DNA from: JAUWVG01 sp964633715
GTDB lineage: Bacteria; Acidobacteriota; Aminicenantia; Aminicenantales; Aminicenantaceae
Length of the DNA stretch: 48,677 bases
Assembly: GCA_964633715.1 (NCBI GenBank)
Contig: CAZWHQ010000034.1
Span: 1-48,677 of the forward strand
Reading direction: 5' to 3'
A program made the translations under genes and the position numbers. Each line of letters starts with the position of its first letter. Positions within the stretch are counted from its first letter, which is position 1. Shown piece after piece: positions 1-7,178 of the stretch. Below the pieces are notes generated by a model. That model was not told where the DNA came from and made no database searches. It saw only the letters and a program-made list of their open reading frames with translations.

Positions 1-76
1 AACTATTAAAAATTAATGAGTTAGAATGGATTGCTTCCTACTGTCTGAATCACTGGACTCAATAGAGAGATTGAGC

Positions 77-1309
77 TTATCTGTTGCGGCGCATGTCCTC
101 CGCCATCTCCCTGATCTCGCTCAAAGAGCGTTTCATTTCGCTCCAGCCGTACCAGAGCGCGTAGTCCGGATTCGCGTGGAAGGTGCCCTGAAAGGTTCGC
201 ATGCGGTGCTCGAGAAACATCACAAAAAGTTCCTGCTCGATGGGAGTGGGAGCGTCGTGAAAAGTGAGAAGATCGGGAAAGGGGTAAGCATATTCTGCCG
301 GCTTCTCCAGGATCCCGTCCTGGTAGAGGGCGGATACGGTGAGGATGGCTTCGGCCATGAGTTTGTCGGCTTCCCGGATCATGTCGTCGCCTTTTTGAAG
401 TTCGGCTTTGGCGAAATTGAGGGAGTGGCACTCGTTGCAGGTATTAAGCATCTTGTCCCTTTCTTTCTGCCATTCTTCTTGAGTGAGCCGGGCTACATTG
501 GCGGCCTTGACCACATCCAGTCGGGATGTGGGATTTCCCTCGGGATCCAGAACGCCCAATCCCTGGAGAATGGTCACTCTGTCCTGTCTCCACTGCTCAT
601 CATTGGGCAGGGGAAGACGCACGGCCAAAAATCCCCATCCTGTCATAACGGCGTGGTCACCTTCCTGCATGTGACAGGTCTGACACGTCGGGGCGGCCGT
701 GTTTTCCGGAAGGGTGCCGTTTTGCTTGAGCATGTAGCGGACCCCGTGTTTCGAACCGGCGTACATCTCCCACTGCGGGTGGTCGAAACCCATATGACAG
801 GTCTGACAGGCCTGGGGCTGCCGGGCTTCTGTCACGGAAAAAGTGTGCCGCGTGTGGCAGGCATCACAGGAGGCTGTTCCAAAACCAGCTCCGTCTGTCT
901 TCAGTTTTTTGATTTCCTCTTCGCTTTTGAGACCGATTTTGTGGCAGGCACCACATCCCTTCATCCCTTCGATGAGAGCCATGGGAGCCATGTGAGTGGT
1001 GGGCATGGCGTTCATAGCGGCCCAGGCCGCGGCGTGTTTGCCCTTTTTAAACTGCTCTACCTTTTCCTCATGGCAGTTGGCGCAGGTGTCCGGTGTGGGA
1101 ATCTGAACTTTTTCCGTGTCGTAGGGGCCCGTGTGGCCGTCCCCGTGGCAAACAGAACAGTCGATACTATTCAGGCTGTGTTGGCTCAGCTGCCAGTCTG
1201 TGACGATATTGGGTGTTACATTCTTGTGGCACTGGATGCAGTCTTGGGCATACAATCCGTCCCACAAGAGAAAAACTGCTAGGAAAATAAATAGGCTTTT
1301 AATCTTCAA
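77..1309 (-). CDS. Octaheme c-type cytochrome, hydroxylamine oxidoreductase (HAO)-like
   Basis: The 410-residue product has an N-terminal signal peptide (about 1-21, cleavage after AYA-like LYA) and eight CxxCH motifs at about residues 24, 51, 76, 119, 148, 168, 209 and 291. Residues 183-191 (YAGSKHGVRY) and the tail with NPDYALWYGW are hallmarks, as I remember them, of the HAO/octaheme reductase family, which oxidises hydroxylamine or reduces nitrite/hydroxylamine in the periplasm. At 410 residues it is shorter than classical HAO (about 500-550). Whether the heme-crosslinking tyrosine of true HAO is present cannot be decided without an alignment; a reductase role is at least as likely. The start is TTG, preceded by GGAGG seven bases upstream. 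It lies downstream of the decaheme gene but is separated from it by a terminator and has its own promoter. Confidence 0.85.
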   Translation of the reverse strand: MKIKSLFIFLAVFLLWDGLYAQDCIQCHKNVTPNIVTDWQLSQHSLNSIDCSVCHGDGHTGPYDTEKVQIPTPDTCANCHEEKVEQFKKGKHAAAWAAMNAMPTTHMAPMALIEGMKGCGACHKIGLKSEEEIKKLKTDGAGFGTASCDACHTRHTFSVTEARQPQACQTCHMGFDHPQWEMYAGSKHGVRYMLKQNGTLPENTAAPTCQTCHMQEGDHAVMTGWGFLAVRLPLPNDEQWRQDRVTILQGLGVLDPEGNPTSRLDVVKAANVARLTQEEWQKERDKMLNTCNECHSLNFAKAELQKGDDMIREADKLMAEAILTVSALYQDGILEKPAEYAYPFPDLLTFHDAPTPIEQELFVMFLEHRMRTFQGTFHANPDYALWYGWSEMKRSLSEIREMAEDMRRNR

Positions 1310-1352
1310 AATCCACCTCCAAGAAAAGAGTTTGTATTTTCACTACAGATAA

Positions 1353-1379
1353 ACTATAGGACCAATAGGATGATGTCAA
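1353..1379 (-). promoter_or_regulatory. Candidate sigma-70 promoter of the octaheme gene
   Basis: On the minus strand a perfect TTGACA (1374-1379) is followed after 15 bases by TATAGT (1353-1358). The spacer is two bases short of ideal. The expected transcript would begin about 37 bases before the TTG start. Confidence 0.45.
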
Positions 1380-1400
1380 GAAAAAGGGGCTGGTCGATAA

Positions 1401-1432
1401 AAAAAAGGGGCGGCTTTTAGCCGCCCCTTTTT
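1401..1432 (-). terminator. Intrinsic terminator between the decaheme operon and the octaheme gene
   Basis: The arms GGGGCGGCT (1407-1415) and AGCCGCCCC (1419-1427) form a 9-bp GC-rich stem with a three-base loop. The stem is flanked by A6 on one side and T5 on the other, so it can act in both directions. It lies just after the stop of the minus-strand decaheme gene. Confidence 0.85.
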
Positions 1433-1453
1433 GAAATTCTACTTCGTATGCGT

Positions 1454-3751
1454 TTAGCGCCAGGTGTAGGGAGCGATGTTTCCGCCGAGATCTGCGATGG
1501 AGTCAACGAGAAATTGGGCTACATAGAGGGAATTGTGGATGTATCCGTGGGGTTCTTTAATGCTGGCATGGTAGTTGTAGGCTGCTTTGAGCAGCTTGGC
1601 ATCAAAACCTCTGAACTGGTTGCCGTAGTTGGCTTCAGCGGGTCCATCTACAACGCCGTTTCCGTTTGTGTCTTTAAACCAATAGGGATAGGTATGCTCT
1701 TCATAGACGATAGGTTGTAAAAGAACATTGGCTGCATAGGATTGGATCAGGGGATATAAGGCTGCTTCAATCGCACGGATCTCATTTTTGAGCGATTCTT
1801 CTTTATTCCCATCTCCGTCGTAGTCAGGAGTCGATCCTGGACGGATACCGCTGAACTTGAACAAGGCCGGGTCGTTGCCCGGATTGGGCTGAGAGGAATC
1901 CATACCGTGGCACAAGACACAGTCGGCGGGATTGGGTTTTTGCACGTTGTGGTTGCAGAGGTTGTCGTCACAGTCGTCGCAGAGGCCCACTGAACTCATG
2001 TGGCACTGAATGCAGGTGCCGAAACGGCCGTTGTGGTTGGGCCACACGCGTTTTCCTGTATAAGATTTTCCTTCATACTCATAGGCGCCTTTAGCTTCCG
2101 TACCGAACAGGATAGCGGCAACAGGGAAATAGTGAATATTGGTAAATGAAAATGGTGGTGTTCCTGCGACTTTGCTGTCGATGCTGTTTTTGGATGCACG
2201 TCCCTGGTGGCAGGTCATGCAGAGGTTGCTGGCGTCTCCCATGCTGAGTATCGCTCCTGATGGAAATTCAACCGAAGGAGCAGATCGCAAGGACGGGGGA
2301 GATGTGTGGCAGGTCGTGCAGAGCATGCCGTTGGCGACGGCATGGGGTTCTTCGTTATTGATCTCCCCGTCGTCCAGGTAATCCGCCAGTCCGGTGGCCG
2401 AGTGACAGCGGGCGCAGCTGCTGCTGACTTCGCCGTCTTCATCCCAGTGTCTCCAGGCCTCCGAGGAGCCGTCGAAATGGCCCTCGTCGCCTCTGATATA
2501 GGTGCCTCCAGCAGCAGCGCTAAGAGGCTGCCTGCCTCTCACGAGGTCGAGCACGTCGCTGATTCCGGGCTGTGTATCTCTTGCGATGCCTTCGGGAAGC
2601 CCGGGTTCGCCGAGACCGACGTTGAGGTCTTCAATCCCGTCGACCATGAGCTGGATCATGTATTTTCCACCGTGGGCGAAACCACCGGGATCCTTGGAGA
2701 CGAACTGGTAGTTGTAGACCGCGCGTGTGAGGCGGACCGTCCACTTGTTGTAGGAGTTGGCCCGGGCCTGTTCACTTTCGTCGGCCACGCCGTTGCTGTT
2801 GGTGTCGATGAAGTAATAGGGGTAGCCGTCGCCGTGAACGATGGGTAAACCCAGCTTGTTCTTGGCGTATGCGGCAATTTTGTCCCAGAGGATGTGTTTC
2901 AGCGAATCGATCTCCCAGTAGATCCCCTCGCTTTTGTCCCCGTCCCCGTCGTAGTCGGTGCAGGAGCCCAGGTAGCGAATGTTGTGCGGATCGGAAATCC
3001 CGCCCCAGTAAGAGCTGTTGCCGGGATCGGTGTGGCAGGTGTCGCAGTGCTCCAGCCTCACCTCGAGGGTGTGGGGATCGTGGCAGGTCGCGCAGGCGTT
3101 GTAGCCGTCCACGTGGGCGAAACGGGCGTCGTAGGTTTTTCCGGGATATTCGGCGCCGCCCTTGGCAAAGGTGCCCATGTTCGTGGCACCGGCGGCCGCG
3201 TAGTGGACGTTTCTGAAGCGGAGCTTGGAGCTGACCGTGTCGTCCGTGAACGTTCCTGTGGCGGCAGCCTTGGCGGCCGCGATGTCATTGTTGATACGTG
3301 TCGTGGATTCCCGTCCCTGATGGCACTGCATGCAGATAGCCCCGTTGCCGAGGTTGTCGACAAAAAGACCTGAAGGAAATTCCACCGAAGTGATGCCGCG
3401 CAAAGCGCCAGTTGAGGAATTGCTGTGGCAGACATCGCATTCAATGCCTACATCGGATGAAGAGGTATACTCAGTCGCAACTCCGCCGGTTTCGATAAAT
3501 TCTACGAAACCGTCCGTGCTGTGACATCGGGCACAGGATGTCGAGATGACTGCTGGGTCATCCTCGTCCCAATGCCTGAAGGCTTCGGACTCTGCATCCG
3601 CATGTCCGCTGGTCATCCAGCGGGCCGTGGCTTCAGCTTCTGTCAGCTTTTCGAAATCAGCTCCCGTGACCGGAGACTTAATTCCAGTGGTGATCAGTGC
3701 GACGACAGCGATGACGAACATTATTCCAACAATTTGTGGTTTTCTTAACAT
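1454..3751 (-). CDS. Exported decaheme c-type cytochrome with internal duplication and EF-hand-like loops
   Basis: The reading frame is open from 3775, but the ATG at 3751 is preceded by AAGGAGG, so the product is about 765 residues. It has a signal peptide (hydrophobic stretch IVGIMFVIAVVALITTG) and ten CxxCH motifs, five in each half. The halves are clearly repeated: SEAFRHWDEDD...CARCH recurs as SEAWRHWDED...CARCH. Each half ends in a His/Tyr-rich segment carrying two acidic loops (DYDGDGDKSEG and DTNSNGVADE; DYDGDGNKEE and DTNGNGVVDG), which look like calcium-binding EF-hand loops. No lipobox is visible. It sits 14 bases after the barrel gene in the same operon, so a role at or outside the outer membrane, as terminal electron donor of the conduit, is a reasonable inference. 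I do not recognise a named orthologue. Confidence 0.85.
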   Translation of the reverse strand: MLRKPQIVGIMFVIAVVALITTGIKSPVTGADFEKLTEAEATARWMTSGHADAESEAFRHWDEDDPAVISTSCARCHSTDGFVEFIETGGVATEYTSSSDVGIECDVCHSNSSTGALRGITSVEFPSGLFVDNLGNGAICMQCHQGRESTTRINNDIAAAKAAATGTFTDDTVSSKLRFRNVHYAAAGATNMGTFAKGGAEYPGKTYDARFAHVDGYNACATCHDPHTLEVRLEHCDTCHTDPGNSSYWGGISDPHNIRYLGSCTDYDGDGDKSEGIYWEIDSLKHILWDKIAAYAKNKLGLPIVHGDGYPYYFIDTNSNGVADESEQARANSYNKWTVRLTRAVYNYQFVSKDPGGFAHGGKYMIQLMVDGIEDLNVGLGEPGLPEGIARDTQPGISDVLDLVRGRQPLSAAAGGTYIRGDEGHFDGSSEAWRHWDEDGEVSSSCARCHSATGLADYLDDGEINNEEPHAVANGMLCTTCHTSPPSLRSAPSVEFPSGAILSMGDASNLCMTCHQGRASKNSIDSKVAGTPPFSFTNIHYFPVAAILFGTEAKGAYEYEGKSYTGKRVWPNHNGRFGTCIQCHMSSVGLCDDCDDNLCNHNVQKPNPADCVLCHGMDSSQPNPGNDPALFKFSGIRPGSTPDYDGDGNKEESLKNEIRAIEAALYPLIQSYAANVLLQPIVYEEHTYPYWFKDTNGNGVVDGPAEANYGNQFRGFDAKLLKAAYNYHASIKEPHGYIHNSLYVAQFLVDSIADLGGNIAPYTWR

Positions 3752-3765
3752 TGTCTCCTCCTTCC

Positions 3766-5628
3766 TTATTTCCATCGGTATCCGAAGGATACTTCTACGA
3801 TGTTGGCTTTGTAGGTATCCGCGCCGGAATTGCCTTGATAATCAACCATTCTGTATCCAACTGAAGCGGCGATTCCATTGTCGAATGTGTAGTCGATATA
3901 TCCCCTGAACATGTTTCTCTGGATTTCCCAGAAGCCTTCATTCTTATAGTTGTTGTAGTAGGCTCCGATGTGGAAGTCGTCACTGATGGCAAAGGATATT
4001 GAGCCGTCGAACAAATTGGACTTTCCTTCGTAGTCGATGATCCAATCAAATGTGCCCGGACCTCCGCTCCACGCAGGTGGATACCAGATGGACCGTGTGG
4101 CATCGTGTTGAACGTTGATGGTGCTGTAACCAAGAGATATTCCAATGGTGTCTGAGTGATAACCGAAGCGGAAATTAAATTGATCTCTTGTGGATTCCCA
4201 GGCATTCTGTCCGAAGACGTCACTCTCGGATTTCTTTGTCAAGTAAGAGGTCGATAAAGAAATCCCCCCGCTTCTGTATTTGGCGGTGGCCCTGAACCTG
4301 GAATAGGCGGTGGGGCCGATGAGCGTATACGGGTTTTCAACGTTGCCGTCCTGGTAGTCGAGCGTCAGATTAAAACCCTTAAAAAGGTCTGCTTTCAGGT
4401 TTCCGAAGAAGCCGTCCCTGGATGTTTCGTCCATAAATTCGACGGTTTCCAAACCGGTCAGCCCTCTTTCCTCCCATCTGTATCCACCTGTAATGGCAAA
4501 TCTGGATGAAAGTGAGAACTGGAGTCCCCCTTCGACAGCTAAGGTATCGTAAGCGATGTCTTGGTTCATTGTCGAACTCTCAATGGTCATGCTGCCGTTC
4601 TGTTCGAAATCGTTGTAGCGGACAGCCCCCACGATGGCCAACCTGTCAAAGAGCAGGTAGGTCAGATCGGCTTCCATCAGGCTAAACTTGCGCTCGAATT
4701 CTCCGCTGCCCGTGTAGCCGTATTCAAAGCAATTGTCCATGTAATCTGTACCTTTAGCTCCTTCAGAGAAGCCGAGGTTCATATCCTGGGTGTTCCACTG
4801 TCCGGAACCGGAAATGATCAGATTGTCGATTGGATTGGTGCTGAATTTAAGAGTGTAGGAGTCTGTCTTGAGGTCGTACGGCTGGTTGATAACAAAAAAG
4901 TCCAGTGAAGACGGATAGTGGGCTCCCGCCTCACCACCGGCTATTCCCGGAAGGAATAGGCTGTTTTCGTTGGTGTATTTGCTTTTTGTGCCTTCGAACA
5001 ACAGGGACAAACGTTTGACATGGAAATCTAATCCAACCGTTGCAGACTTGGATTCCTCTTTAACGGGTTTGTCGAATTCAAATTCGACTCTGTTGATGTC
5101 GAATGTCGTGACACTTTCACCTTCTTTGGTGTATCTGTCGTAGTTCATGTAAACGCTGAAATTTTTGTTGACATTGACTTTGAGGAAAGCGGAATCGATG
5201 TATCTTTCGAAGTCGAACGTGTGGTGGTCATAAGGAACTCCTCCGGCAAAGGTTTCATCATCATAGAAATATGTTGACTTTTTCCGGTCGTATTGGAACT
5301 GGTACACGCCAACTTTTTGAACGGACAAGCTGAATGATTCGAAGGGATCTCCTCCAAAGTTGTATACGTTCAGGTCGAGACCATCGAACAGATTTTGCAG
5401 CTTTTCAGTAGGGGAATAGTGCAGATTGAGGTTGAAGAGCCGGAAACCCTTTTCCAGGTTGTAGTCCTCTTTGTATTTGGCCAGGGCTCCCTCGGTATTC
5501 ACTGTACGGTAGCCAAACTGGAAATTTCCAGTTAATCCCGTGTTTTCGTCTTGAGCTTGGAGAGAGAACGCCAAGGAAAAGACAAAAGCGACAAGTAAAA
5601 CAGGTAAAATTATTTTTTTACTTTGCAT
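3766..5628 (-). CDS. Outer-membrane beta-barrel protein, MtrB/PioB-like role inferred
   Basis: The 620-residue product has a signal peptide (1-25, ending SLQA) followed by many alternating hydrophobic/polar strands rich in Tyr, Phe and Asn. It ends in VSFGYRWK, close to the terminal aromatic strand of outer-membrane barrels. Size and context (decaheme upstream, decaheme downstream, gaps of 10 and 14 bases) match the porin of porin-cytochrome electron conduits, in which a periplasmic decaheme is inserted through a barrel of about 20-28 strands. The sequence itself is too diverged for me to call MtrB with certainty. ATG start with AGGAGGGAACG directly upstream. Confidence 0.75.
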   Translation of the reverse strand: MQSKKIILPVLLVAFVFSLAFSLQAQDENTGLTGNFQFGYRTVNTEGALAKYKEDYNLEKGFRLFNLNLHYSPTEKLQNLFDGLDLNVYNFGGDPFESFSLSVQKVGVYQFQYDRKKSTYFYDDETFAGGVPYDHHTFDFERYIDSAFLKVNVNKNFSVYMNYDRYTKEGESVTTFDINRVEFEFDKPVKEESKSATVGLDFHVKRLSLLFEGTKSKYTNENSLFLPGIAGGEAGAHYPSSLDFFVINQPYDLKTDSYTLKFSTNPIDNLIISGSGQWNTQDMNLGFSEGAKGTDYMDNCFEYGYTGSGEFERKFSLMEADLTYLLFDRLAIVGAVRYNDFEQNGSMTIESSTMNQDIAYDTLAVEGGLQFSLSSRFAITGGYRWEERGLTGLETVEFMDETSRDGFFGNLKADLFKGFNLTLDYQDGNVENPYTLIGPTAYSRFRATAKYRSGGISLSTSYLTKKSESDVFGQNAWESTRDQFNFRFGYHSDTIGISLGYSTINVQHDATRSIWYPPAWSGGPGTFDWIIDYEGKSNLFDGSISFAISDDFHIGAYYNNYKNEGFWEIQRNMFRGYIDYTFDNGIAASVGYRMVDYQGNSGADTYKANIVEVSFGYRWK

Positions 5629-5638
5629 TCGTTCCCTC

Positions 5639-6490
5639 CTATTTGAGAAAGATGTTACTCAGGTTTGAGCCGTGGATTGTAGAGTGGCACACCGCACAGT
5701 TGGTATCGGTGGAGTTGAATCGGCTGTGCCAGGAGACAGCGTGTGTGTGGCAGCTGAAGCACAGGTCAGACGTGCTCTGGTGGGTCAGCATATGGCGGTT
5801 GGGAGTGCCGTGCACTTCGTGACAGGCCGTACATCCTTCCACACGAGACGCTTCATGTTCGAAAAGGAAGGGGCCGCCTTTGTCAGTGTGGCACTGCAGG
5901 CAGGCCATCTGTTTGAACCCTCCCAATCTTTCCCTCGCTGAGGGCTCATGGGGATTATGGCAGGATGTGCACCCGAGTACTCCCTCCTGGAGCCTGTGTC
6001 TCTCATTCAGTTGAAATTGAGAATAGATGTCTTCATGACAGGCAAGACAGCCTTTAGTGGCGTCTGCATTCAGGAGAGAGGGTTTTGGATTAGCATGTAT
6101 GGAGTGGCATGATGTGCAGTCCATGGCTGCTTTTCCGTGTGGGCTGGCGAGAAACTTGGAGTTGTCCTTTGTGTGGCATGTGATGCATTTTTGCGATTTT
6201 ACACTGGCCATATCTTCGCCTTTAAAAGCAAAAATATTGGGGCCGCCGCCTTCATCCATATGCGTCTCTCCGTCGCCGTGGCAGGCGGAGCAGCTTTTTA
6301 ATGGAGAATGCGGATTAGCCGTGAAGGTCGTGGCCATATTTTTATGACATGCGGTGCAGGTTTCGACGTCAGCGTCTTGATTGGCTGGTTGGGCGGCGGT
6401 CAGGAATGCCGCAGCACAGAATAGCAAACCGAGAAAACCAATCGTCTTCAGAAACGGTGATTTGAACAGTTTTTCAGTTTTCCTTCGCAA
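5639..6490 (-). CDS. Periplasmic decaheme c-type cytochrome, MtrA/DmsE type
   Basis: The 283-residue product has a signal peptide (hydrophobic 16-33, cleavage near TAA-Q) and ten CxxCH motifs at about residues 45, 67, 102, 125, 148, 174, 197, 220, 244 and 265. Size, heme number and regular spacing match MtrA/DmsE/PioA-type decahemes, which carry electrons across the periplasm and through an outer-membrane barrel. Such a barrel is encoded next (10-base gap). The start codon is TTG with GGAGG five bases upstream. It is the first gene of the operon and has a sigma-54-like site upstream. Confidence 0.9.
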   Translation of the reverse strand: MRRKTEKLFKSPFLKTIGFLGLLFCAAAFLTAAQPANQDADVETCTACHKNMATTFTANPHSPLKSCSACHGDGETHMDEGGGPNIFAFKGEDMASVKSQKCITCHTKDNSKFLASPHGKAAMDCTSCHSIHANPKPSLLNADATKGCLACHEDIYSQFQLNERHRLQEGVLGCTSCHNPHEPSARERLGGFKQMACLQCHTDKGGPFLFEHEASRVEGCTACHEVHGTPNRHMLTHQSTSDLCFSCHTHAVSWHSRFNSTDTNCAVCHSTIHGSNLSNIFLK

Positions 6491-6580
6491 CTTTACCTCC
6501 TAATAAAATTTATTTTGAAATGTATATGAAATGACAGCATTGGTGACAGATTCTTGTTGTTGCCTTTGATCTGTACCATT

Positions 6581-6596
6581 TGCTCGGAAAGCGCCA
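6581..6596 (-). promoter_or_regulatory. Candidate sigma-54 promoter of the cytochrome operon
   Basis: The minus strand reads TGGCGCTTTCCGAGCA. The GG and GC dinucleotides are spaced as in TGGCAY-R-N4-TTGCW; the -24 half is good and the -12 half (GAGCA) weaker. The predicted start would be near 6570, about 80 bases before the decaheme TTG. An NtrC-type activator is encoded close by. Confidence 0.5.
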
Positions 6597-6626
6597 TTTT
6601 ATCTGTTGGACAAAGCTTTTGCCTAT

Positions 6627-6983
6627 TCATCCTAAAGCCTCTTTAGAGGTCGACAGAATATGATCGGATTGAAAAGGCTTTTCGATGATGGCAAAAATAT
6701 CTAGTCCTCCCAGTTGTGATTCGATCACTTGCCTGGACAGGGCGGAGAGGATGATGACTTTTACATTGGGCTGAAAAGATTTGATTTTCCGGATTGTATG
6801 AAGGCAGTTTTCATCATCGATTTCAAAATCAGTGAAGATGAGGCTGTATGGGAAATTTTCTATTTGCTGTATGACTTCGAGGCTGGATGCAACGGTATCC
6901 ACCTCGTATCCTTCCCGGGATAAGATTTCTTTAAGTGACCAGCGGATCAGTTTGTCATCGTCTGCCACTAAAATTTTATTCAT
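6627..6983 (-). CDS. Stand-alone receiver (CheY-like) response regulator
   Basis: The start was set at the ATG 6983, giving 118 residues; the longer frame from 7058 runs through the promoter and has no ribosome site. The acidic pocket D8-D10, phospho-acceptor D52 (FTDFEIDD), S80 and K102 (EKPF) are all present. There is no output domain, so it should act by protein contact or as a phosphate sink. Its N-terminus (DDDKLIRWSLKEILS) closely resembles that of the neighbouring NtrC-type regulator (DDEKLMRWSLSQKLS), which suggests a duplicated receiver responding to the same kinase. It lies between that regulator and the cytochrome operon. Confidence 0.88.
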   Translation of the reverse strand: MNKILVADDDKLIRWSLKEILSREGYEVDTVASSLEVIQQIENFPYSLIFTDFEIDDENCLHTIRKIKSFQPNVKVIILSALSRQVIESQLGGLDIFAIIEKPFQSDHILSTSKEALG

Positions 6984-7019
6984 ATTGAATAGAGTCCTCT
7001 CATATCTCTTCTTTATTAA

Positions 7020-7035
7020 AGCAAATTTTATGCCA
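7020..7035 (-). promoter_or_regulatory. Strong candidate sigma-54 promoter of the receiver gene
   Basis: The minus strand reads TGGCATAAAATTTGCT, matching TGGCAY-R-N4-TTGCW at the invariant GG and GC and at nearly every other position. The expected start is near 7009, about 26 bases before the ATG at 6983. Confidence 0.7.
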
Positions 7036-7127
7036 AGATATTTTTTCCTCTCGAACAAATCATAACTGAAAGATATTAAATGAATTACACAAATACACTG
7101 AGGAAAGCTGAAAAATTCGCCTAGAAT

Positions 7128-7169
7128 AAATGGGGGTTTTAACTCAATGTTGGGTGATATGCCCCATTT
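7128..7169 (-). terminator. Possible terminator after the two-component genes
   Basis: The 8-base arms AAATGGGG (7128-7135) and CCCCATTT (7162-7169) pair across 26 bases just downstream of the regulator stop. A second short stem, CCCCA/TGGGG at 7162-7178, competes with it. The T-tract is poor. The dyad could instead be an activator site for the sigma-54 promoters. Confidence 0.35.
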
Positions 7170-7178
7170 TATTTGGGG

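Noticed and set aside
26..1282. A 418-codon open frame on the plus strand
   Set aside because: It is antisense to the octaheme gene, whose signal peptide, eight CxxCH and family tail leave no doubt. The long antisense frame comes from codon bias.
1310..1453. A sigma-54 promoter for the octaheme gene
   Set aside because: No GG-N10-GC element was found; only a sigma-70-like pair is present.
2869..3216. Arg/Ser/Pro-rich plus-strand open frame
   Set aside because: It is a shadow of a GC-rich part of the decaheme gene, with no start signal or family features.
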